Positions 57,445 through 64,000 of a stretch of 64,000 bases of DNA are shown piece by piece. Position 1 is the first letter of the stretch. The number at the start of each line of letters is the position of its first letter. The stretch covers positions 1 through 64,000 of the forward strand of contig JAXMAR010000009.1 of the NCBI GenBank assembly GCA_046350295.1, read 5' to 3'. The notes beneath the pieces were generated by a model that ran no database searches, was not told the origin of the DNA, and saw nothing but the letters and a program-made list of their open reading frames with translations. Origin of the DNA: JAXMAR01 sp046350295. GTDB lineage: Bacteria; Planctomycetota; Planctomycetia; Gemmatales; Gemmataceae. A program made the translations under genes and the position numbers.

Positions 57445-57823
57445 GCGCATCGCGCTGGTGGAGGAGAACCAGCTCAAACCCGACGGCGTGGAATTTCGCA
57501 TCGGCGACACGGTCGACGTGCATTTGCGTATTCTCGAAGGCGAGAAGGAGCGCGTGCAGGTCTACGCGGGCGTCGTCATCTCGCGCCGCGGCGAAGGAAT
57601 GCGGGCCATGTTCACCGTCCGCCGCCTTGTGCAGAGCGAGGGCGTCGAGCGTACCTTCCCGCTGCACTCGCCGAAGATCGCCAAGATCGAGGTGAAAAAG
57701 ACGGGCGCCGTCCGCCGCGCCAAGCTCTACTACCTGCGCGACCGCGTCGGCAAGGCGACGCGTCTGCGCGAGCGCAAGCCCAAGCCGGCCCCCGCCGCCA
57801 AGGTAACCGCAGCCACCGAATGA
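57434..57823 (+). CDS. rplS: 50S ribosomal protein L19
   Basis: A 129-aa protein with the L19 core GVEFRIGDTVDVHLRILEG, RVQVYAGVVISRRGEGM, TVRRLVQSEGVERTFPLHSP and RRAKLYYLRDRVGKATRLRE. An Ala/Pro-rich tail follows. Last gene of the cluster; a strong terminator follows. Confidence 0.97.
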   Translation: MKDRRIALVEENQLKPDGVEFRIGDTVDVHLRILEGEKERVQVYAGVVISRRGEGMRAMFTVRRLVQSEGVERTFPLHSPKIAKIEVKKTGAVRRAKLYYLRDRVGKATRLRERKPKPAPAAKVTAATE

Positions 57824-57844
57824 AGGCGCCGAACTGGCGAAACC

Positions 57845-57883
57845 AAGAGCCCGAGTCTTTGCGGACATCGGGCTCTTTTTTTT
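57845..57883 (+). terminator. Rho-independent terminator after rplS
   Basis: AAGAGCCCGA (57845-57854) pairs perfectly with TCGGGCTCTT (57868-57877) around a 13-nt loop, followed by further T. The A at the left edge may also allow use by the convergent gene. Confidence 0.9.
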
Positions 57884-57910
57884 CGGCGCTCGCCAACCGG
57901 GCAGCGTGGC

Positions 57911-58360
57911 TTATCGATCATAAATGCGCCCGTAGGGCGTTCGCGGCGAGGCGTCCCGCATTACCCGGCTGAGAGCGCCGTAGGCGTCGCGGATGTCTTG
58001 CCAGACGCGGCCGACCGGCGGGGGAGGCGCGTCTCCGTAAACCGTGGCGACGTCGTCCTGCAGGAATTCATAGTCGATGCGGGCACGCTCGAAGGCGCGG
58101 GCGAGGTCGGTGTCGGAGGCCCCGCGCAGCGCCTGGCGCCGCACATGCTCGACCGATTCCGCCAACCGCCGGGCGTTGATTTGCAGGTCGGCGCCCCCCG
58201 GCATCGAAGGGAGCATGTCCCGGAACGCCTGGGCGCGAACCGATAGCGTACCCGACGTGTCCGCGACGGCCCGACGCCAACCGGCCGGCTGCGCCTGGAC
58301 CACGGTGGCCGATAGAGCGCAAAGCCCAACGGCAAACAACCCACGGATGCTGCTTCTCAT
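57911..58360 (-). CDS. Small secreted hypothetical protein
   Basis: A 149-aa protein from ATG 58360 with a signal peptide (SIRGLFAVGLCALSATVVQA). The mature part is helical and charged: ADLQINARRLAESVEHVRRQ, then FERARIDYEFLQDDVATVYG. No domain is recognised. The frame is open upstream to 59041, but that part is antisense to panC. Confidence 0.6.
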   Translation of the reverse strand: MRSSIRGLFAVGLCALSATVVQAQPAGWRRAVADTSGTLSVRAQAFRDMLPSMPGGADLQINARRLAESVEHVRRQALRGASDTDLARAFERARIDYEFLQDDVATVYGDAPPPPVGRVWQDIRDAYGALSRVMRDASPRTPYGRIYDR

Positions 58361-58471
58361 GGCTCTTCTCCGGTATTGAGGACGGCGCTCCAATAATGGA
58401 ACGCCTTGGCGCTGGCGCCTTGCGCCTTTCAAATAAAGCAAACCGCGTACCAGTCCCTCGTGAGGCCGGCC

Positions 58472-59320
58472 ATGCCCGTCGTTGCAACGACAATCGAAGA
58501 GACACGCCACGGCGTCGCCGCCGCGCGCCAAGCGGGCAAACGCATCGGCCTCGTCCCGACGATGGGCGCCTTGCACGCCGGCCACGCCAGTCTCCTGAAA
58601 GCCGCCCGCGCCGAGACCGGCTTTGTCGTCGCCTCGATCTTCGTCAACCCGACACAGTTCGGCCCACACGAGGACCTGAGCCGTTACCCGCGTCCGTTCG
58701 AAGCCGACGTCGCGTTGTGTGAGCGTGAGGGAGTGGATCTGATCTTCCACCCGGCGCCGCCCATCCTCTATCCCGCGGAGTTCAAGACCTTCGTCGAAGT
58801 GAGCGACTTGCAGGACCGCTGGGAAGGCGCTAGCCGGCCAGGACATTTTCGCGGCGTGGCGACGATCGTGCTCAAGCTGTTCAATATCGTCCAGCCGGAC
58901 GTCGCCTACTTCGGCCAGAAGGACTTCCAGCAGGCGCGGCTCATCGAGCGAATGGCGTGCGATCTCGATGTGCCGCTCGCGCTGAAGATTTGCCCCACGG
59001 TGCGCGAGCCGGACGGATTGGCCCTCAGCTCGCGCAATCAATATCTGAACGCGGAGGAGCGGCGCCGGGCCGGCGTTCTCTTCCAGGCCCTCGATGCGGT
59101 CCAGCGTCGCGTGGCCCAGGGAGAACGCGAGACGGCGCCGCTCGCCGCGCTCGCCGAGGAGCTGGTCTGGCAGACGCCCGGCGCCCGGCTCGACTATGCC
59201 GCCATCGTCGACCCGGTCTCTCTCCGTCCGGTCGAACGCATCGCCGGACCCGTGCAGATGCTCCTTGCCGTCTACATCGGCTCGACGCGACTCATCGATA
59301 ACATGACGCTTAAGCCCTGA
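58472..59320 (+). CDS. panC: Pantothenate synthetase
   Basis: Joins pantoate and beta-alanine with ATP, the last step of pantothenate synthesis. From ATG 58472 (GAGG upstream) it is 282 aa. Motifs: LVPTMGALHAGHASLLKAA (HIGH-like ATP site), VVASIFVNPTQFGPHEDLSR, DVAYFGQKDFQQARLI and EPDGLALSSRNQYLN (KMSKS-like). No other pantothenate gene is adjacent. Confidence 0.95.
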   Translation: MPVVATTIEETRHGVAAARQAGKRIGLVPTMGALHAGHASLLKAARAETGFVVASIFVNPTQFGPHEDLSRYPRPFEADVALCEREGVDLIFHPAPPILYPAEFKTFVEVSDLQDRWEGASRPGHFRGVATIVLKLFNIVQPDVAYFGQKDFQQARLIERMACDLDVPLALKICPTVREPDGLALSSRNQYLNAEERRRAGVLFQALDAVQRRVAQGERETAPLAALAEELVWQTPGARLDYAAIVDPVSLRPVERIAGPVQMLLAVYIGSTRLIDNMTLKP

Positions 59321-59346
59321 GTCTCCGCATGCTCAAGTGAGCCGCC

Positions 59347-61224
59347 ATGCTCAACACCCTGTTCGGCCCCGAAGTCCGCCTGATGCTCGAGGAGAACGAC
59401 ACCGCCGAGATGACGGCGTTCCTCGAGTCGCTCCACCCTGCCAGTGTCGCCGAGACCCTCGCCGACGTCGGCTTCAGCGTCGAGCAGGTCTGGCGTTTCC
59501 TGGAGAACACCAGCATCCGCCAGCAGGCCCTCATCTTTCAGTACTTCCCGATCGATTCGCAGATCAAGCTGGTCGAGGGCGCCGGCAAGGAGCGCATGGC
59601 CCATCTGATCGAGAAGATGTCCCACGACGACCGCGTCGATCTCCTGCGCCGCTTGATGCCGCGCGTCGCCGAGAACCTGCTTCGCCTGGTCGACGAGGCC
59701 GACCGCCGCGACATCGCAACCCTCGTCCGCCAGGACCCGAACACGGCCGGCGGCCTGATGACGACGGATTACTCGTGGCTGCCGCCCAACCTGACCGCGA
59801 CCGAGGCCCTGGAGCGCCTCCGCTTGCAAGCGCCCGAGAAAGAAACCATCTACTACGTCTACATCCTCGATGACGAGCACCGCCTGATGGGGGTCGTCAC
59901 CTTGCGGCAGCTCATCCTGGCGCCACGCCATGTGCTGATCAAGGACATCATGGAGGCGCAGACCGTATCGGTGAAGGCGACCGACGATCGCGAGGTCGTC
60001 GTCCGCGAGCTGTCCCGCTACGACTTGATTGCCGTTCCGGTTGTCGATGAGCACAACCGCATGGTCGGCATCATCACGCACGACGACGTGATCGATGTCG
60101 TCGTCCAGGAGGCGACGGAGGACGTGCACCGCATGGGAGCCGTCGGCCCCATGGCGGAGAACTACCTCGAGGCGAATTTCTTCCGCCTCTGGCGCAACCG
60201 CGCCTTCTGGCTCGCCTGCCTTTTCATCGCCGAGTTGTTCACCTTCACCGCGCTCAGCCACTTCGAGGACCAGATTCAGCAGGTTGTCGTCCTCGGCCTG
60301 TTCATTCCGCTCGTCATTTCGACCGGCGGCAACTCCGGCTCCCAGGCGGCGACCCTCATCACCCGCGCCATGGCTCTCGGCGAAGTCACGCTCAAGAACT
60401 GGCTTCGCGTGCTGCGCCACGAGTTGTTCATGGGCCTGGCGCTCGGCGTCACCCTCGGGTCCATCGGCTTCATTCGCGCTGCGCTCACCCCGGACGATGT
60501 TCGCAGGCAGGCCATCGATTGGATCACGCTCGCGCTCGTCGTCAGCCAGGCGGTCGCCCTGATCTGCGTCTGGGGGACACTGGTCGGCTCGATGCTTCCC
60601 ATCATGTTTCGCCGCATCGGTGTCGATCCCGGCATCGCATCGAGCCCCTTCGTCGCCACCTTCGTCGACGTCACCGGCATCATGATCTATTTCACCGTCG
60701 CCAATCTCTATGTTGTCGCTGCGCCGACCGGGGACGTCGCGGGTTCGGTGTACTTCGAAGGCAAGCTCCTCGCCGAAGGAGAAATCATTTTCCACGGCGA
60801 CGCGGGCAAGAGAAGCAACGGCACGATCAGCGCCGATGGGACGTTCGCCGTCAAGGACCTTCCGACGGGCAAGTACACCATCACCATCGCCGGCGCCAAG
60901 GGCGTTCCGGCCGCTTACGGCGATCCCAAGACCTCGGTGCTGACGATCCAGATCGCGCCCGGCGCACAATCCGTGATCCTCGTTCTTTGCCAAACCCAGG
61001 ACAGGATGGCCGGCACGGTTGACCGTGCCGTGAAATACGTCACGGCCTCATCGGAACCTCCACACACGCATCCCTGGATCGAAGCAATATGCCAAACCTC
61101 TGCGTCTTCTGCGGTTCCAGCCCCGGCCACGATCCCGTCTTCGCAGACGCCGCGCGCACGATCGGCCGCCTCCTCGTCGAACGCGGCTGGGGTCTGGTCT
61201 ATGGCGGCGGCCACGTTGGCATGA
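59347..61224 (+). CDS. mgtE: MgtE-type magnesium transporter with added C-terminal regulatory-like domain
   Basis: Residues 1-457 are a normal MgtE: N domain (MLEENDTAEMTAFLESLHP), two CBS domains (MTTDYSWLPPNLTATEALE, KDIMEAQTVSVKA) and five membrane helices with PLVISTGGNSGSQAATLI. Mg2+ binding in the N and CBS domains gates the channel in the family. After the last helix (YFTVANLYVVAA) a carboxypeptidase-regulatory-like domain follows (residues about 459-545, GDVAGSVYFEGKLLAEGEI). It resembles the C-terminus of the globin-like gene nearby. The final 80 residues have lost protein character and overlap the LOG-family gene by 136 bp. Confidence 0.85.
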   Translation: MLNTLFGPEVRLMLEENDTAEMTAFLESLHPASVAETLADVGFSVEQVWRFLENTSIRQQALIFQYFPIDSQIKLVEGAGKERMAHLIEKMSHDDRVDLLRRLMPRVAENLLRLVDEADRRDIATLVRQDPNTAGGLMTTDYSWLPPNLTATEALERLRLQAPEKETIYYVYILDDEHRLMGVVTLRQLILAPRHVLIKDIMEAQTVSVKATDDREVVVRELSRYDLIAVPVVDEHNRMVGIITHDDVIDVVVQEATEDVHRMGAVGPMAENYLEANFFRLWRNRAFWLACLFIAELFTFTALSHFEDQIQQVVVLGLFIPLVISTGGNSGSQAATLITRAMALGEVTLKNWLRVLRHELFMGLALGVTLGSIGFIRAALTPDDVRRQAIDWITLALVVSQAVALICVWGTLVGSMLPIMFRRIGVDPGIASSPFVATFVDVTGIMIYFTVANLYVVAAPTGDVAGSVYFEGKLLAEGEIIFHGDAGKRSNGTISADGTFAVKDLPTGKYTITIAGAKGVPAAYGDPKTSVLTIQIAPGAQSVILVLCQTQDRMAGTVDRAVKYVTASSEPPHTHPWIEAICQTSASSAVPAPATIPSSQTPRARSAASSSNAAGVWSMAAATLA

Positions 61225-61640
61225 TGGGAACCCTCGCCGACGCCGTGCAAGCGCAGGGCGGCGCCGTGACCGGGGTCATCCCGCGGACGTTGCTGCAACG
61301 CGAGCTGGCGCATCCGGGAATCGAGGATCTGCGCGTGGTCGATTCCATGCACGAGCGCAAGGCCCTCATGGCCGAACTCGCCGACGCCTTTCTTGCCCTC
61401 CCCGGCGGCTACGGCACGCTCGACGAGCTGTTCGAGATCGTCACCTGGGCCCAGCTCGGCCTGCACGCCAAGTCCATCGGCCTCTTGAACACCGCCGGCT
61501 TCTTCACGCCGCTCTTGAACTGGATCGACGCCGCCATCGCCCACGGCTTCATTCCCAGCAGACAAGGCCGGCTCCTGCAAGTCGGCGCTGATCCAGCCGA
61601 GTTGCTGAAGCGCCTGATGCAATCAGGGCCGGAAGCGTAA
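61089..61640 (+). CDS. LOG-family protein (TIGR00730), cytokinin riboside 5'-monophosphate phosphoribohydrolase-like
   Basis: A 183-aa Rossmann-fold protein: NLCVFCGSSPGHDPVFADAA at the start, LVYGGGHVGMMGTLADAV, and the signature PGGYGTLDELFEIVTW, with the catalytic Arg/Glu region in HERKALMAELAD. LOG proteins release bases from nucleoside monophosphates. The start overlaps the mgtE tail in another frame, so it is probably translated by coupling with mgtE. Confidence 0.9.
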   Translation: MPNLCVFCGSSPGHDPVFADAARTIGRLLVERGWGLVYGGGHVGMMGTLADAVQAQGGAVTGVIPRTLLQRELAHPGIEDLRVVDSMHERKALMAELADAFLALPGGYGTLDELFEIVTWAQLGLHAKSIGLLNTAGFFTPLLNWIDAAIAHGFIPSRQGRLLQVGADPAELLKRLMQSGPEA

Positions 61641-61703
61641 GCGACGGATCCCAACCGTCGCTTACGCTTCCGGCTCCGACGCCGGCTCGTCTTCCATCTT
61701 GGC

Positions 61704-62984
61704 TCACTTCCGCTTCATGAGCACCAGGTCCAACACCTGCATCCCGGGGGACACGCGGAAGACCAAGGCCGATGTCATCGGGTCGGCGTAGACGGCCGGC
61801 AAGCTCCCCCCTTTCCCAGCGCTCACCGTGAGCGAATACTTGCCCGCCGGCACGTCCTTCAGAGAGTACGTCCCATCCGCGTTGATCGCGCTGCTGAACT
61901 TCTTGTCGCCTTCCGCCGAATGAAAGACAATATTCCCGCCCGGCAGCGGCTTGCCCTCGAACACGATCCTGCCCGCCACGTCCCCCTTTCCGACCGGCGC
62001 CGGCACGACGCCTTTCTCTTTCTTGTCGATCAACTTGTCCTTCACGTCAATGACCTTCTTGTCGGACCCCTTGTCCTTGACTCCGATCCCCTTGTCTTTG
62101 ACCTCGATGACCTTATCCTTCTTGTCGACGACCTTGTCGGCGATCTTGTCCTTGATTTCAACGACCTTTTCTTTCTTGTCGATCACCTTGTCCTTGATGT
62201 CGACGATCTTGTCCTTGACGGCGACCTTGTCTTTCTTCTCCTTCTCCGGCTCGCTCCCCTTGCCCACGATCTCCTTGTGCGTGGCCTCCATCGCCGAAAC
62301 GATGACGTCGATGTCCTTCGGCTGGGCCCCATGCTTCTTGAGCGTGTCGCGCATGTGGCCGACGGCGCCGCGGAACTCGTCCTCCGTGATCTTCATCCCC
62401 TTGTGCGCCTCCTTCATCGACTTGCCGCTGTAGCGATACGGCCCGCCCGTCAGCTCGCTGATGAGGGTCACCAGGTCGGCCTTGAGCTTCTCCGGGTCGA
62501 CCTTGACCTTGCCGCCCCGGTCGAAATCGATCTTCGGATCGTTCTTGACGGCGGTCATGAAATCCTCGACGAGCTTCAGCACCTTCTCTTCGCCGCCGAG
62601 CCGTGCCCAGATCGGCTGGCACTCGGCCCGGATCAGGTCCAGTACGCGCCGCAGCTCGAAGGCCTTGTCCGTGAACGACGGCATCTTGGCCGCCTTGACC
62701 AGACCGGCCGTCACTTCTTCCTGAAGCTTCTTGCTGAGATACGGCCGCACGGTCAGCAGGGCGCCCTCGAAGACGCGATAGCATCCGGCGTGGTCGCTCC
62801 CCTCGTTGAAGAGCTTGGCGCCGCGATTGATGACGTCCTTGAGCGAGTAATACAGCTCGTTTTCCTTGAGCGTCCTGTCGGATGTGGTCTTCTCCGGCTC
62901 CTTCGCTTCAAACGCGCCTCCCATGAGCCAGAACATGCCGCCCAGCACCAACACCGGCCAACCCCATTTCGCGATGCGTCTCAT
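61704..62984 (-). CDS. Secreted truncated-globin protein with KDK repeats and regulatory-like domain
   Basis: A 426-aa exported protein. Signal-type helix at residues 8-24 (GWPVLVLGGMFWLMGGA). Residues 45-120 form a helical domain (YSLKDVINRGAKLFNEG). Residues 125-240 match a group 1 truncated hemoglobin: WARLGGEEKVLKLVEDFM and GGPYRYSGKSMKEAHKGMKI, where His194 is the likely heme ligand. A lysine/aspartate-rich repeat region (about 248-325, units like VKDKVIDK) follows. Residues 334-426 are a carboxypeptidase-regulatory-like domain (GDVAGRIVFEGKPLPGGNI). It may bind oxygen or nitric oxide at the cell surface; that is inference. Confidence 0.8.
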   Translation of the reverse strand: MRRIAKWGWPVLVLGGMFWLMGGAFEAKEPEKTTSDRTLKENELYYSLKDVINRGAKLFNEGSDHAGCYRVFEGALLTVRPYLSKKLQEEVTAGLVKAAKMPSFTDKAFELRRVLDLIRAECQPIWARLGGEEKVLKLVEDFMTAVKNDPKIDFDRGGKVKVDPEKLKADLVTLISELTGGPYRYSGKSMKEAHKGMKITEDEFRGAVGHMRDTLKKHGAQPKDIDVIVSAMEATHKEIVGKGSEPEKEKKDKVAVKDKIVDIKDKVIDKKEKVVEIKDKIADKVVDKKDKVIEVKDKGIGVKDKGSDKKVIDVKDKLIDKKEKGVVPAPVGKGDVAGRIVFEGKPLPGGNIVFHSAEGDKKFSSAINADGTYSLKDVPAGKYSLTVSAGKGGSLPAVYADPMTSALVFRVSPGMQVLDLVLMKRK

Positions 62985-63158
62985 GGCGCCTCAGCTCCTT
63001 TCCCCGATATTGCCTCGCTTGCGTTGTCTCTCATCACTTGCACAGTAGGCGTCCGCCGCTCGCCCGCCAACGCCTTTCCTGGCCTTGTCGCGATTTTCCG
63101 ACTGGGCATAATAGGGCGACGCGGTTGACCCGTATTCGCCTTTCTGTTCGAGGGGAAC

Positions 63159-63944
63159 TTGCCCGAACCGTCCAACGAGCTTCTGACGGAAGGCCTGACG
63201 CGGCTTAAGACAAGCCTCGACGGTTTGCCTCTCCTCGTCGCGAAGAACGCGCCGGGCGCCTTCCCCGCCAGCGCCGCCGGCAAGCAGGCGGCACGCCACT
63301 GCCAGGAGCGGGGCCTCGTTCGGGTTCTGCGCCGCGCACCCCTCGGCCGGCGCTCGGTTGAGCTGCACACGATCTCCCCCGCCGGCGACGATTGGCTGCT
63401 GAAGCATGCCACGCCGCGCCTCGCCCTCGAAGCGCTGGCGACTGCCCTGTCCCGTTCCTGCGACGACATCGCCACGTCGCTCCGCCGCGCTCAAGAGCGA
63501 CAGGATCAGTTGACAGCCCTGCGCGATTGGATCGAGACCCTCCTCACACACGAGCAGAACGCCCCGGCGCCCGACGCCCCGCTCCCCGGCGAGATCGACG
63601 TCCTCATCGCCCTCGAAGACTGGCATCGCGCCAACCCCCTCGAAGACTGTCCCTTGCCCGAACTGCACCGCCAGATCGCCCTGCGCCTCCCCGGCCTCAG
63701 CATCGGCGCCTTCCACGACGCCTGCCGCCGCCTCCTCGAGCGCGGCCGCATCTATGTCCACCCGTGGACCGGCCCACTCTACGAGTTGCCCGAGCCCGGC
63801 CTGGCGTTCCTGGCGGGCCACGAGATCGCCTACTACGCGAGCCTGCGCCCAGAGGAACACCCTTTAGACCCTTTGAAAAGCGTCCCCTTCTTGTCCATTT
63901 CGACGTCCAGTGAACAAGAAGGGAAACCAGTCGCAACCTATTGA
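63159..63944 (+). CDS. Hypothetical protein with winged-helix-like ends
   Basis: A 261-aa protein starting with TTG at 63159, which has AGGGG at the right distance. The first 80 residues have a winged-helix pattern (NELLTEGLTRLKTSLDGLP, AAGKQAARHCQERGLVRVLR). A coiled-coil-like middle follows (SLRRAQERQDQLTALRDWIE). The C-terminal part ends HPWTGPLYELPEPGLAFL and GHEIAYYASLRP. Together this suggests a DNA-associated accessory protein. Its downstream neighbour lies outside the window. Confidence 0.65.
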   Translation: MPEPSNELLTEGLTRLKTSLDGLPLLVAKNAPGAFPASAAGKQAARHCQERGLVRVLRRAPLGRRSVELHTISPAGDDWLLKHATPRLALEALATALSRSCDDIATSLRRAQERQDQLTALRDWIETLLTHEQNAPAPDAPLPGEIDVLIALEDWHRANPLEDCPLPELHRQIALRLPGLSIGAFHDACRRLLERGRIYVHPWTGPLYELPEPGLAFLAGHEIAYYASLRPEEHPLDPLKSVPFLSISTSSEQEGKPVATY

Positions 63945-64000
63945 GAGGTCGCGTGTTACACAAAGACATCGCGCCCTTCTCGTTCAGTTTGCCCCAGGCC

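Overview
The window looks like part of a planctomycete chromosome, most likely Gemmataceae or a close relative. It is GC-rich and carries several marks of that group: DUF1559 proteins (one with a prepilin leader), a PVC-type membrane-bound dehydrogenase with HEAT repeats and a CxxCH cytochrome, an LEERCLMA planctomycete extracellular motif on a secreted heme peroxidase, an ECF sigma factor overlapping a Ser/Thr kinase with TPRs, a secreted truncated globin, SEC-C and DUF4058 proteins and many small toxin-antitoxin-like pairs. The assignment rests on gene content only.

Layout. 0-6.4 kb: end of a LamG-like protein, then a type III-like restriction-modification pair (mod, res) separated by a 103-bp tandem duplication and nested palindromic repeats. 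6.4-11 kb: minus-strand group of two multiheme cytochromes c and a soluble transhydrogenase (sthA). 11-16.5 kb: DUF1559 protein, tRNA-Arg(UCU), MATE transporter, SEC-C and DUF4058 proteins, a small zinc-ribbon protein and a Dabb protein. 16.5-27.4 kb: PVC dehydrogenase, FHA-cyclase, RidA protein, secreted peroxidase and the sigma-kinase pair. 28-36.7 kb: PilZ protein, lipoprotein, DUF1559 pseudopilin, Cu/Zn superoxide dismutase, MBL hydrolase, DUF47-Pit phosphate uptake, SGNH hydrolase, cupin, aldehyde dehydrogenase. 36.8-39.1 kb: MNT/HEPN and VapBC-like modules, both damaged, around two TPM-domain genes. 39.2-44.2 kb: spherulin-4-like protein, hemB, Mrr-like nuclease, DUF433 protein, aminotransferase, isochorismatase-family hydrolase.

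The most interesting part is 44.3-47 kb. Two tandem paralogous genes, each membrane-anchored with a thioredoxin-like domain, are interrupted at the same position by an in-frame TGA. In both, the fold continues in frame after the TGA, and an almost identical small hairpin lies 11 nt downstream with a G at the second loop position. This fits the bacterial SECIS pattern, so I annotate both as probable selenoproteins read through the TGA. The selenocysteine machinery is not in this window.

47.6-53.8 kb is a patchy accessory region: an RRM protein, a nucleotidyltransferase pair, zinc-ribbon and secreted proteins, GGTGGCTGG-type repeats flanking a doubly frameshifted PduO-type cobalamin adenosyltransferase, a multiply frameshifted metallophosphoesterase and other gene remnants. 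The concentration of frameshifts suggests either local decay or assembly indels. 54-64 kb returns to intact core genes: ffh with a clear promoter, a RelBE-like pair, rpsP-trmD-rplS (no rimM between), panC, an mgtE gene with an unusual C-terminal extension running into a LOG-family gene, a secreted truncated globin with lysine-rich repeats, and a hypothetical gene near the right edge.
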